Origin: Actinoplanes philippinensis
Lineage (GTDB): Bacteria; Actinomycetota; Actinomycetes; Mycobacteriales; Micromonosporaceae
Direction: 5' to 3'
Assembly: GCF_900113015.1 (NCBI RefSeq)
Contig: NZ_FONV01000004.1
Span: 186,001 to 250,000, forward strand
Length of the DNA stretch: 64,000 nucleotides
The notes beneath the pieces are model-generated. The model saw only the letters and a list, made by a program, of their open reading frames with translations, searched no databases and was not told the DNA's origin. This document shows, one piece after another, positions 1 to 7,746 of this stretch. The first letter of the stretch is position 1. Each line of letters opens with the position of its first letter. The position numbers were made by a program, and so were the translations under genes.

Positions 1-1860
1 CCCGGCACTGACGTGCCCGCGCTGATCAACGGACTGTCCGAGCGCCTGCTCCGCGATCCGGCCGCCTACGTCAGCATCACCACCGGCGAGACCATGCGGG
101 TACGCGAGGCCCGCGACGCGGTACGCCCGTACGACCAGCTTTTCGCCCTGGTGGCGATGTTCGTGGCGATCGCCGTGGTGGCCGCCGCGCTGGTGGCGAC
201 GTCCACGTTCCGGATCGTGTTCGCACAGCGGCTGCGGCAGCTGGCGCTGTTGCGGGCGATCGGCGCGCAACGGTCCCAGCTGGTGATCGCGCTGTCGGTC
301 GAGGGCGCCGTGACGGGCCTGGTCACCGGGACCGTCGGGGTGGTGCTCGCCCAGGCCGCCGGGTCGGCCGCCCCGGCGCTGGCCGCGATGTCCGGGCACA
401 CCCTGTCCGGGCCGGGCCCGCAGGTGGGCGCCGCGATCGCGGTGGTGATCGGCGCCGGGTCGCTGACCGCCGGGGCGGTGCTGGCGCCCGCGGTCTCGGC
501 GGCCGGGGTCTCCCCGTTGCAGGCGCTGCGCAGCGCGAGCAGCCTGGCCGGCGAGCGCGGCATCTCCGGGCCACGGCTGGCCGGGGGGCTGCTGCTGGCG
601 GCGGTGAGCGCCGGGCTGGCCTGGCTGACCGTGCGCGGCACGGGTTCGTCGGAGGCGCTGCTCCACCTGGTCGGGGTCGGCGCCTTCGGGTTCGGCGCGC
701 TGATCGCGCTCGGCCCGGTGCTGATCCGCCCGATCCTCGCGGTCGCCGGATGGCCGCTGCGGCGGTTCGGCCCGGCCGGGCGGCTCGCGGTCAGCGGCAT
801 CGGCGGCACTCCCCGGCGGGCGGCGGCGGTGTCGGTGGTGGTCGCGCTCGGCGTGACCATGCTGGCCGGGACCGTGGTGGGCATCTCCAGCCTGCAACTG
901 TGGACGGACCGGACGATGGCCGCCCGTACCCCCGCCGACCTGGCCCTGTTCGCCGACGGCGAGGTCGGTGACGTGGTGACCCGGCTGCGGGCCGACGCCC
1001 GCTTCCGGGACGTCACCCCGTTCCGGATGGCGGACTTCAGCGCCCCCGGCGGCGGGTTCTCGCACGGCGCAATCGCTGTCGACCTGACCGCGATGCCCGA
1101 GCTGCGCACCCTGGAGGCGTCCGCCGGGCGGCTGGAGGCGCTCGGTCCGGGAGCCGTCGTCCTGTCCTCGACGGCGGCGGGCGACCTGGACGCCAGGGTC
1201 GGTGACGTGGTGACGCTGCGGTCGGCCGGGGAGGTCCGGGCCGCGGTGGTCGCGGTCCTGACCGGGGACGGCCCGCTGCGTACGGGCGCGGTGCTCGCCC
1301 CCGCCGACCTGGACCGGCTGGGTGGCGTGTCGGCCGGGGTGCTCGCCGACATCGCCGCCGGCAGCCGGGACGAGGCGCTCGCCGCGTTCCGCAGCGCCGG
1401 CGGCCCGTCCGGGGCGGACGTGGCCGTGCTCGCCGACGAACGCGACAAGGCCGACGGCGAGGTGTCGTCCCTGTTCGCGGCGGCGGTCGGCCTGCTCGGG
1501 CTGACCGTGCTGATCGCCGCGGTCGGTGTCGGCACCACCACCGGGCTGTCCGCGCTGGAACGCACCCGCGAGTTCGGGCTGGCCCGCGCGCTGGGCCTGA
1601 CCCGGGCCCGTTTGCGGCTGATGGTCGGCCTGGAGGCGGGACTGTACGGGCTGATCGGCGCGGTGCTGGGCATCGGCCTGGGCGTGCCGATGGCCTGGCT
1701 GGCCCTGGAGTCGCTGCGTCTCGACCTGCCACTGACCCTGCCGGCCGGACGGCTGGCCGCGATCGTGCTGCTGACCGCCGCGATCACCGTCGCGTCGGGT
1801 CTGCTGCCGGCCCGGCGGGCGGCCCGGGTCAGCCCGGTCGCCGCCCTGGCCACCGACTGA
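1..1860 (+). CDS. FtsX-family ABC transporter permease, C-terminal part (5' end outside window)
   Basis: The reading frame is open from the first base, so the start lies upstream; 619 codons plus stop are visible. The protein alternates blocks of hydrophobic helices with soluble regions: a first FtsX-like block around residues 40-170, a second TM stretch near 190-290, a periplasmic loop of about 200 residues, then a closing FtsX block with the Ala/Arg-rich exit typical of the family (ARRAARVSPVAAL). This duplicated FtsX layout is that of MacB/LolC-like or BceB-like permeases of lipoprotein, antibiotic-efflux or peptide-sensing ABC systems. The ATPase partner is probably just upstream. The substrate cannot be told. 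Confidence 0.9.
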   Translation, partial: PGTDVPALINGLSERLLRDPAAYVSITTGETMRVREARDAVRPYDQLFALVAMFVAIAVVAAALVATSTFRIVFAQRLRQLALLRAIGAQRSQLVIALSVEGAVTGLVTGTVGVVLAQAAGSAAPALAAMSGHTLSGPGPQVGAAIAVVIGAGSLTAGAVLAPAVSAAGVSPLQALRSASSLAGERGISGPRLAGGLLLAAVSAGLAWLTVRGTGSSEALLHLVGVGAFGFGALIALGPVLIRPILAVAGWPLRRFGPAGRLAVSGIGGTPRRAAAVSVVVALGVTMLAGTVVGISSLQLWTDRTMAARTPADLALFADGEVGDVVTRLRADARFRDVTPFRMADFSAPGGGFSHGAIAVDLTAMPELRTLEASAGRLEALGPGAVVLSSTAAGDLDARVGDVVTLRSAGEVRAAVVAVLTGDGPLRTGAVLAPADLDRLGGVSAGVLADIAAGSRDEALAAFRSAGGPSGADVAVLADERDKADGEVSSLFAAAVGLLGLTVLIAAVGVGTTTGLSALERTREFGLARALGLTRARLRLMVGLEAGLYGLIGAVLGIGLGVPMAWLALESLRLDLPLTLPAGRLAAIVLLTAAITVASGLLPARRAARVSPVAALATD

Positions 1861-1870
1861 GCGACGGGCG

Positions 1871-1990
1871 GTTGCCCGGCCGACGTTCGCCCGACCAGCG
1901 TTTACCCGGCCGACGTTTACCCTGCCAGCGGTTGCCCGGCCGACGTTCTCTCGGCCGACGTTCGCCCGGCCGACGTTCGCCCGGCCGGCT
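1871..1990. repeat. 15-bp minisatellite behind the ABC permease
   Basis: About eight imperfect copies of TTCGCCCGGCCGACG follow the stop codon of the permease. Variants include TTTACC and TTCTCT at the unit start. Downstream, up to the end of the CBS-BON gene at 2110, there is no convincing gene. The copies contain GGCCG-rich complementary segments that could fold in RNA, so a role as a transcription-end barrier is possible but not shown. Confidence 0.75.
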
Positions 1991-2109
1991 GAGACGAAGC
2001 GGTTGCCCGGCCGGCGGATCATCGCCGGCCGGGACCGCCGGGGTTCCGGCCTGATAGGAGGAGCAGGTCCGGACCCGTCGCCGGCGGCGCCACCGCACCG
2101 CCGGCGAGA

Positions 2110-2796
2110 TCAGGCGGCGTAGAACGACGAGGCGGGCTTGACCAGCTCACGATCGTTGAAGTCGAAGCTGAGCTGGGCGTCCACCGACACCACCCCCGCC
2201 ACCTGGCGTACCAGGCGCTCGACCAGCGTGGACGTCGACCACCGTTCGGTGCGCCCGGAGAGCAGGACCGCTCCCCGATCGACGGCGGCCACCACGTGCG
2301 CCGTGCTCTCGGTCCAGGTGATCTCGTTGATCGCCGCGCGCACGTCGGCGAGGATCTCCGCGTCCGTCCGCAGGTGTTCCTTCAGCAGATCGCCGCGGCT
2401 CACGATGCCGGCCAGCCGCCCGTCCAGGTCCACCACCGGCAGCTGCTTGACGCGCGCCTGCTCCATCCGGCGGGCCGCGGCCCGGATCCCGGTCGTCGTA
2501 CGGACCACCTCGGCGGGCGCGGTCATCAGCTCCCCGGCGGTCATCGCGTCCGCCTTGCGCCGCAGCGCCCGCCCCCGGAGCTGGAACCACCGGGGCCGCC
2601 CGGCATCCGCAAACTCGATCTTGAGGAGCAGGTCCGACGCGGACACCACCCCCAGCACGCGCCGATCGCCGTCCACAACCGGCACCGCGTTGATCCGGTG
2701 CTCCGCGAGCAGGACGATCAGCTCCCGGTACGGCGCACCCGGGCCGACCGCGACGACGTCCGCGGTCATCACCTCGTTGACCAGCCAGATCTTCAT
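2110..2796 (-). CDS. CBS-domain pair plus BON-domain protein
   Basis: Soluble protein of 228 residues. Two CBS motifs occupy about residues 5-60 and 85-140 (MTADVVAVGPGA..., ...GELMTAPAEVV), each ending in the usual VVD..G.VSRGDL pattern. A BON domain follows at about 150-215 (DVRAAINEI...V...GAVLLSGRTE). CBS pairs bind adenine nucleotides and BON domains may bind membranes or small molecules; actinobacterial proteins of this kind are stress- or dormancy-linked. The ATG start at 2796 is chosen because GGAGGG lies 8 nt before it; an in-frame GTG 15 nt earlier overlaps that Shine-Dalgarno. No partner gene is evident. Confidence 0.85.
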   Translation of the reverse strand: MKIWLVNEVMTADVVAVGPGAPYRELIVLLAEHRINAVPVVDGDRRVLGVVSASDLLLKIEFADAGRPRWFQLRGRALRRKADAMTAGELMTAPAEVVRTTTGIRAAARRMEQARVKQLPVVDLDGRLAGIVSRGDLLKEHLRTDAEILADVRAAINEITWTESTAHVVAAVDRGAVLLSGRTERWSTSTLVERLVRQVAGVVSVDAQLSFDFNDRELVKPASSFYAA

Positions 2797-2883
2797 GTTC
2801 GATCCCTCCACCTCCGACGTTAGAGCGGCGGCGGCGCCTCCGGCAGGACACCAAGCCCCGCCCGGCCGGGCCGGAAGTCCCGG

Positions 2884-3330
2884 TCAGGGCAGGGGCAGCC
2901 GGCGGCGGGTGGCGAGCAGGCCGCCGTCGGCGACGGTGAGCAGCCGGGCGTAGAGCTCGCACCGCAGGTCCGGGTCGTCGGCGAGCTGGTCGCGCAGGCC
3001 GGCGGCGTGGAACTCCACCGCGTACAGGTCGTCGCCGACCACGCCGCCGAAGTCCCAGCGCCGGGCCCGGACCAGCGCCGCCCAGCCGACGAACTCCTCG
3101 CACCGGTCGACCACGACGTCACCGCGGCCGGGCACCGCCAGGTCGAGCAGCACGTGCCCGGAGTACACCAGCCAGACCAGCTCGATCGGCGCGCCGGCCC
3201 GGAACAGCCGCTGGCCCCGGCCGTGGTCGACGGGCCGTGCGTGGGCGGTGAGCCGGCGCAGCCAGGCCGTCGGCAGGTCGGCGAGCAGGGGGTGCAGCGC
3301 GAGCATGTCGAAGGTGGTCAGATCCGGCAT
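2884..3330 (-). CDS. cyclic-nucleotide-binding-domain protein (Crp-like sensor, no HTH)
   Basis: Protein of 148 residues matching a single cNMP-binding beta-roll: an N-terminal helix (LHPLLADLPTAWLRRLTAHA), then the double-stranded beta-helix core with GQRLFRAGAP and VYSGHVLLDL, and a C-terminal helical segment. There is no DNA-binding helix-turn-helix, so it is a stand-alone sensor. The phosphate-binding cassette is not canonical, and the natural ligand is unknown. The ATG at 3330 starts directly at the conserved domain; an upstream in-frame extension is Arg/Pro rich and unlikely to be coding. It follows the CBS-BON gene on the same strand and both could be stress sensors. Confidence 0.75.
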   Translation of the reverse strand: MPDLTTFDMLALHPLLADLPTAWLRRLTAHARPVDHGRGQRLFRAGAPIELVWLVYSGHVLLDLAVPGRGDVVVDRCEEFVGWAALVRARRWDFGGVVGDDLYAVEFHAAGLRDQLADDPDLRCELYARLLTVADGGLLATRRRLPLP

Positions 3331-3520
3331 GGTCGTCACGGTAGGGGGCCGGCACGGGCGGCGGGCAGGGCCGGAGGACACCGGTCGATGTGCTCAGAGG
3401 CGGGCGTGGGCGGCGTCGCGGGTGCGCCACCAGCGGCAGCGGGACGGCGGCTCGGCATGCCGGGGGCGGCCGTGGTCCTCGGCGAGCGCGCCCCCAGAAC
3501 GCGGTACCTGCACACCGTAC

Positions 3521-3539
3521 GCGGCGTGCCGCACGCCGC
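3521..3539. promoter_or_regulatory. palindrome upstream of nitroreductase gene
   Basis: GCGGCGTGC and GCACGCCGC form a perfect 9-bp inverted repeat around one central C, 44 bp before the nitroreductase start. Position and symmetry suit an operator, but GC-rich palindromes are frequent in this genome. The rest of 3331-3582 contains no gene that I can support. Confidence 0.4.
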
Positions 3540-3582
3540 ACCCTGATCCCCACGTGGCCCGCCGATTCGCTACCGTCGCCGG

Positions 3583-4185
3583 ATGGCCGAATTCAATCAG
3601 GTGCTCCGCGGGCGGCGGATGGTTCGCGACTACCGGCCCGACCCGGTTCCCGACGAGGTCATCGAGCGTGTGGTGAAGGTGGTGCACCGGGCGCCGAGCG
3701 CGGGCTTCAGCCAGGGTCACCGGCTGGTGGTCGTCACCGATCCCGCCAAGCGCGCCGAGCTCGCCGCGATCGCCGAGCCCTGGTATCGGGAGAAGGGCTT
3801 CCCCCCGTGGATCTCCACGGCGCCGGTGCAGCTGGTCCTGGGCATCCGCGAGGCGTCCTACCACGAGCGTTACACCGAGGCGGACAAGCTGGAGTCCGGC
3901 GCCGAGGAGATCCCGTGGCCGGTGCCGTTCTGGTGGTTCGACTCCGGTGCGCTGTTCACGCTGCTCCAGCTGGCCGCCGCGAACGAGGGCCTGGCCAGCG
4001 GTTTCTACAGCCCGGCGTTCCCGGACGAGCTGGCGGCGCTGTCCGCCGTGGCCGGCCTGCCGGACGACGTGGCCCTGGCGGGGGTGCTCACCGTCGGCTA
4101 CCCGGCCGCCGACCCGGGTGTCCCGGTGGCGAAGCTGGCCGCGCGCCGCAAACCGATCGACGACCTGGTGTCCTGGCTGCGATGA
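3583..4185 (+). CDS. nitroreductase-family flavoprotein
   Basis: Protein of 200 residues with the nitroreductase fold: the N-terminal FMN-binding RRMVRDYRPDPVP motif, APSAGFSQGHRLVVV (FMN phosphate/isoalloxazine contact), and the C-terminal helix region (ADPGVPVAKLAARRKPIDDLV). The family reduces nitro groups, quinones or flavins using NAD(P)H. Some members instead oxidise F420 or act in deiodination, so the substrate is open. No Shine-Dalgarno is visible; a TACCGT hexamer 7-12 nt before the ATG suggests a leaderless transcript. The next gene begins 12 bp downstream on the same strand. Confidence 0.85.
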   Translation: MAEFNQVLRGRRMVRDYRPDPVPDEVIERVVKVVHRAPSAGFSQGHRLVVVTDPAKRAELAAIAEPWYREKGFPPWISTAPVQLVLGIREASYHERYTEADKLESGAEEIPWPVPFWWFDSGALFTLLQLAAANEGLASGFYSPAFPDELAALSAVAGLPDDVALAGVLTVGYPAADPGVPVAKLAARRKPIDDLVSWLR

Positions 4186-4197
4186 GGTCCTGAGCCG

Positions 4198-4998
4198 ATG
4201 CGGTCGAGGAAACGGTGGCTGATCGCCGCCGCCGTGGTGACGGTGCTGCTGGTGGCGGCCGGTGCGGGGTGGTGGCGCTGGGAGGGCACCCGGCAGCCCC
4301 GGGTCGACGACGTGGTCGCCGCCATGAACACCGCGGTCGCCGACGCGGTCGTGGCGGCGGGGCCGGACGCCGCGGTCACGGTCAGCCCCGTGGTCGCGGC
4401 CACCGCCTGCCGGCTCGGGATCCTGCGGGAGGGCAGCGTCTTCACCGGCAAGGCCGATCTCTACACCGATCCGGGCGGCGAGGACACCCTGATCACCGCG
4501 ATCCAGGAAAAGCTTTCCGGGCGGTACGCCGTACGCCGTGGCGCCGCCGTCGCCGGTGTCCGCGCCCTCGAAGCCGACGTCGGCACGCTGCGTCTGTCGG
4601 TCCGGCGGTTGAGCCCGGGCTGGCTCGCCGTGACCGCCCGCAGCGCCTGCAGCGCCGGCGCCGCCGCGACTCCGGCGACGGCGGCCGCCGGCAGCCCCGG
4701 TGTCACCGCGGTCAGCGAGCTGCTGACCGCGGTGGGGGCCCGGCCCGCCGGGGTGACCGAGCAGCGTCTGCACTGCCCGTCCGGTGACATCGTCACCGTG
4801 TCGGCGGTCAGCGAGCCGGTCGACGCCGGACGGCTCGCGCAGCGGTTCCTCGGCCGGATCCCGGCCGGCGCCCGTACCTTCGCGGCGGCGGGCGCCAACC
4901 GGGTCGCCTACCGTGACGGCGCCGTGTCGGTGGTGGTCGCGGCCTCCGACGACGCCGGCGCGGTCACCGCCCAGCACACCGTCAGCTGCCCGGCGTAG
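4198..4998 (+). CDS. membrane-anchored protein of unknown function
   Basis: Protein of 266 residues. The first 28 residues form an uncleaved-looking signal anchor: basic MRSRKRW, then a hydrophobic helix, then WWRWEG. The rest is predicted extracytoplasmic. Two similar-sized halves each contain an isolated Cys pair context (TACRLG... and RSACSAG..., LHCPSG... and VSCPA at the very end), suggesting disulfides. No family was recognised. It may be cotranscribed with the nitroreductase. Its last 17 bp overlap the convergent TerC gene. Confidence 0.65.
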   Translation: MRSRKRWLIAAAVVTVLLVAAGAGWWRWEGTRQPRVDDVVAAMNTAVADAVVAAGPDAAVTVSPVVAATACRLGILREGSVFTGKADLYTDPGGEDTLITAIQEKLSGRYAVRRGAAVAGVRALEADVGTLRLSVRRLSPGWLAVTARSACSAGAAATPATAAAGSPGVTAVSELLTAVGARPAGVTEQRLHCPSGDIVTVSAVSEPVDAGRLAQRFLGRIPAGARTFAAAGANRVAYRDGAVSVVVAASDDAGAVTAQHTVSCPA

Positions 4999-5914
4999 CG
5001 GTCTCGCGGGTGCTGCGCAGGCTCCAGACGATCGAGACGGTGATCGTCACGAGGATGACGCCCAGCGTGACCGGGATGGGCAGCTTGCCGACCGGGGTCT
5101 CGGACAGGATCAGCTTGATCCCGGCGAAGGCCAGCAGGACGGCCAGGCCGTAGTGCAGGTGCACGAAACGGCGCAGCAGCCCGGCGAGGCAGAAGTAGAG
5201 GCTGCGGAGGCCCAGGATGGCGAAGGCGTTGGCCGTCCACACGATGAAGGTGCTGGTCGTGATGGCCAGGATCGCGGCGACCGAGTCGATCGCGAAGATC
5301 AGGTCGGTGGCCTCGACGGCGATCAGGACCACGAGGAGCAGCGTGGCGACGCGCTTGCCGTCGATCCGGGTGACGAACCGGTCGCCGTGGTAGGCCGGGT
5401 CGGTCGGGATGATCCGCCGCATCAGGCGGACCACCGGGTTGCGCTCCGGCGGGGCCTCGTCGCCGTGCCGGAAGGCCATCTTCCAGCCGGTCCAGATGAG
5501 GAAGGCGCCGAAGACGTACGCCGTCCAGAAGAAGGTCTCCAGCAGTTCCGCGCCGACGAAGATGAACACGAACCGGAAGACCAGCGCCCCGAGAACGCCC
5601 CAGAAGAGCACCTTGTGCTGGTAGGCGGCCGGGACGGCGAAGGCTGTGAAGATCAGGGCGAAGACGAAGACGTTGTCGATCGACAGCGCCTTCTCGATGA
5701 GATAGCCGGCGTAGTAGGTGCCGGCCACGTCGCCGCCCTGCCACGCCCAGAGGACGACGCCGAAGAGCAGGCCGGCCGCGACCCAGATGCCGGACCAGAC
5801 GGCGGCCTCACGGAAGCCGATGACGTGATTGTCGCGGTGCAGGAACAGGTCGACGGCCAGCATCGCGGCGACGGCCAGCATCACCGCGGCCCAGGCCCAC
5901 CAGGGAACGGACAC
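4982..5914 (-). CDS. TerC-family membrane protein, likely manganese exporter
   Basis: Integral membrane protein of 310 residues with about nine helices. It carries the TerC hallmarks: acidic residues inside helices (DLFLHRD near the start, EKALSIDNVFVFALIF, AVEATDLIFAIDSVAAI). TerC/Alx/MeeF/YkoY proteins export Mn2+, partly to metallate exoenzymes. The GTG at 5914 is preferred over an in-frame ATG 75 bp upstream, because the protein then starts right at the first helix and the upstream part lies inside the riboswitch expression platform. The riboswitch at 5927-6071 independently supports a Mn2+ role. It overlaps its convergent neighbour by 17 bp. Confidence 0.9.
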   Translation of the reverse strand: MSVPWWAWAAVMLAVAAMLAVDLFLHRDNHVIGFREAAVWSGIWVAAGLLFGVVLWAWQGGDVAGTYYAGYLIEKALSIDNVFVFALIFTAFAVPAAYQHKVLFWGVLGALVFRFVFIFVGAELLETFFWTAYVFGAFLIWTGWKMAFRHGDEAPPERNPVVRLMRRIIPTDPAYHGDRFVTRIDGKRVATLLLVVLIAVEATDLIFAIDSVAAILAITTSTFIVWTANAFAILGLRSLYFCLAGLLRRFVHLHYGLAVLLAFAGIKLILSETPVGKLPIPVTLGVILVTITVSIVWSLRSTRETATPGS

Positions 5915-5926
5915 GGGACTCCCTCT

Positions 5927-6071
5927 CGTCCAGCCCGTCACCCCGCGTGGCGGGGCCGGGCGTGCTGGACGAAGGTCTCCCCGGGCCACCGTGCCGGTGG
6001 CTGCGCGACCGGGGCCGGATGGCCGGCCCGTAGTGACGGCGACGCGTGGATCGTCGGGTACTCCCCCTCGA
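5927..6071 (-). ncRNA. yybP-ykoY manganese riboswitch with expression-platform hairpin
   Basis: Read on the minus strand, the leader shows the conserved pieces in the right order: CGAGGGGGAGTA (6070-6059), then GTCGCCGTCACTA (about 6041-6029), GC-rich helices, then CCCGGGGAGACCTTCG (5985-5970). The two GA-rich loops form the metal-binding dock in known Mn2+ riboswitches. CGAGGG (6070-6065) can pair with CCTTCG (5975-5970) to close P1. Immediately after, CGTCCAGC and GCTGGACG (5971-5964 and 5934-5927) form a long stem that shares two bases with P1 and ends 13 nt before the GTG start, so it can control ribosome access. Regulated gene: the terC-like gene. Confidence 0.85.
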
Positions 6072-6081
6072 ACTACGATCC

Positions 6082-6111
6082 AGTATTCATGAAGTATGCT
6101 TCGTATGTCAA
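6082..6111 (-). promoter_or_regulatory. promoter of the terC riboswitch transcript with embedded operator-like repeat
   Basis: On the minus strand TTGACA (6111-6106) and AATACT (6087-6082) are separated by 18 bp, placing the transcript start just before the aptamer. The spacer contains GAAGCATACTTC, an inverted repeat. The same segment lies 13 bp before the divergent wHTH gene, with Shine-Dalgarno GGAGG between. A repressor bound here would affect both directions. Confidence 0.65.
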
Positions 6112-6123
6112 CCGGAGGTGACC

Positions 6124-6453
6124 ATGTGGACGTTCCTGACCAACCACGCGCACGTACTGCTCGCCATCGCCGGCGAACCCACCTCGCGACTGCGTGACGT
6201 GGCCGCGTCCGTCGGCATCACCGAGCGGGCCGCCCAGGCGATCGTCGCCGACCTGGAGGCCGCGGGTTATCTCCGGCGCTCGCGGGTCGGCCGCCGTAAC
6301 GAGTACACCATCAACCCGTCCGGCCAGTTCAGGCACCCCGTCGAGTCCGGCCACCAGATCGGCGAGCTGCTGGCCCTCTTCTCCGACCCACCGCCGCCCG
6401 AGCCGGCGACACCCTCGCCACCGGCGCCCACCCGCCGGGACACCGCGACGTAG
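6124..6453 (+). CDS. small winged-helix transcriptional regulator
   Basis: Protein of 109 residues consisting of one wHTH domain (residues 5-65: LRDVAASVGITERAAQAIVADLEAAGYLRRSRVGRRNEYTI) and a Pro-rich tail. It looks like the minimal MarR/IclR-type domain found in many actinobacterial genes of unknown function. ATG 6124 has an excellent GGAGGTGACC leader. The gene is divergent from the Mn2+-riboswitch/terC unit and its start region holds an inverted repeat, so autoregulation and control of terC are plausible, but this is inference. Confidence 0.75.
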   Translation: MWTFLTNHAHVLLAIAGEPTSRLRDVAASVGITERAAQAIVADLEAAGYLRRSRVGRRNEYTINPSGQFRHPVESGHQIGELLALFSDPPPPEPATPSPPAPTRRDTAT

Positions 6454-6625
6454 GGGCCGACGCGCGTGAGGATTCTCAAGCCGGGCCCCGGCGCAGCCGA
6501 TGGAGGAGCCGGCGCCGAAGCGCCCGGCCACGGAAGTGACTCACGACACCCTCAGGTTTATTGATCATTCAACAGTTGCGGACGATGCTTGGTTGCTGAA
6601 GGTTCAACAACTTGGGAGGTACGCG

Positions 6626-7273
6626 ATGACGGCGCAGATTCGTACGCAGGTGACGGTGCCGTTACGTTTCCCGGACGGGTACTCCACGTCGGCGCGGGTG
6701 TTCACCTTCACCGGCCTGGCCGACGGCCGCGAGCACCTGGCGCTCGGCCTCGGCGACTGGCGTGCCGCGGTGGCCACGGCGGCCGACGGCGGCCCGGCGC
6801 CGCTGGTCCGGCCGCACAGCGAGTGCCTGACCGGCGACGTCTTCGGCAGTGAGCGCTGCGACTGCGGCCCGCAGCTGCGCGAGGCCGCCGAGCGGATCAC
6901 CACGGCCGGCGGGTTCCTGCTCTACCTGCGCCAGGAGGGCCGGGGTATCGGGCTGTACGCGAAGCTCGACGCCTACGCCCTGCAGGACACCGGCCTCGAC
7001 ACCTACCAGGCCAACCTGGCGCTTGGCCACGGCGAGGACGAGCGCGACTACACCGCCGCCGCGCAGATGCTGCACACGCTGGGCGCGCCGCGGATCCGGC
7101 TGCTCAGCAACAACCCGGACAAGGCGGCCCAGCTCGGCGGCCTCGGCATCCGGGTGACCGACCGCGTCCCGACCGGGGTGCACCTGTCCGCCGCGAACGC
7201 GCGGTACCTGACCACCAAGCGCGACCACACCGCGCACACGCTGGACCTGCCGTTGACGGCGGTGGCGTCGTGA
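6626..7273 (+). CDS. ribA: GTP cyclohydrolase II
   Basis: Protein of 215 residues covering exactly one GCH II domain. The zinc ligands are present in HSECLTGDVFGSERCDCGPQL, and the catalytic/GTP segment appears as RQEGRGIGLYAKLDAYALQD. The enzyme opens GTP to 2,5-diamino-6-ribosylamino-pyrimidinone phosphate, releasing formate and pyrophosphate. Start 6626 follows GGGAGG at good spacing. It overlaps the deaminase gene by 4 bp (GTGA), and a dioxygenase and a MarR gene follow. This cluster has no riboflavin synthase or lumazine synthase, so it may feed a specialised pathway rather than general riboflavin synthesis. TTCAACA occurs twice in the AT-richer upstream region, possibly a MarR site. Confidence 0.9.
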   Translation: MTAQIRTQVTVPLRFPDGYSTSARVFTFTGLADGREHLALGLGDWRAAVATAADGGPAPLVRPHSECLTGDVFGSERCDCGPQLREAAERITTAGGFLLYLRQEGRGIGLYAKLDAYALQDTGLDTYQANLALGHGEDERDYTAAAQMLHTLGAPRIRLLSNNPDKAAQLGGLGIRVTDRVPTGVHLSAANARYLTTKRDHTAHTLDLPLTAVAS

Positions 7274-7746
7274 CGGCCGCGGACCGGTTCTGGCTCAGCG
7301 AGGCGATCCGGGTGTCCCGGCTGGCCCCGGCCGTGCCGGACCGGTATGCGGTGGGCGCGGTGATCGTCGACGGCGACGGGGCGGTGCTGGCCACCGGCTA
7401 CACCGGCGAGACGCACCCGCACCACCACGCCGAGGAGGAGGCGCTGGCCCGGCTCGCCGGCCGGCCCGGCCTCGACCTGTCGGCGGCCACCCTCTACACG
7501 TCGCTGGAGCCGTGCACCGCCCGCCGGTCCCGCCCGGCGACCTGCACCCGGCTGATCCTGGAGGCCGGGGTCGGCCGGGTGGTGCTGGCCTGGCGCGAGC
7601 CGATCCTGTTCGCCGACTGCGACGGCGTCGAGACGCTGCGCCGGCACGGCGTCGAGGTGCTGGAGCTGCCCGAGCTGGCCGACCAGGTCCGTGCGGTCAA
7701 CAGTCACGTCCTGCGGCCGGCCGCCCGTCTGGAGATCATCGGATGA
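7270..7746 (+). CDS. RibD-type pyrimidine deaminase (deaminase domain only)
   Basis: Protein of 158 residues of the cytidine-deaminase-like superfamily. The zinc motif is intact: HAEEEAL with the catalytic Glu, then EPCTARRSRPATC supplying both Cys ligands. It lines up with the N-terminal domain of RibD, which deaminates the GTP cyclohydrolase II product, but the C-terminal reductase domain is missing. It starts with GTG overlapping the ribA-like stop, and its own stop overlaps the dioxygenase start by ATGA, so the three are translationally coupled. The usual substrate is inferred from the ribA neighbour. Confidence 0.85.
   Translation: MTAADRFWLSEAIRVSRLAPAVPDRYAVGAVIVDGDGAVLATGYTGETHPHHHAEEEALARLAGRPGLDLSAATLYTSLEPCTARRSRPATCTRLILEAGVGRVVLAWREPILFADCDGVETLRRHGVEVLELPELADQVRAVNSHVLRPAARLEIIG

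Noticed and set aside
66..1853. Long open frame antisense to the FtsX permease.
   Set aside because: Ser/Thr/Arg-rich composition with no domain; it mirrors the codon bias of the real gene, as do the long antisense frames at 2138-2953, 3394-4977, 24813-27632 and 54855-56426.
1871..1990. Regular repeats that could suggest a CRISPR array.
   Set aside because: Units are contiguous, 15 bp, without spacers, and no cas genes are present; the same holds for the arrays at 21746 and 60381.
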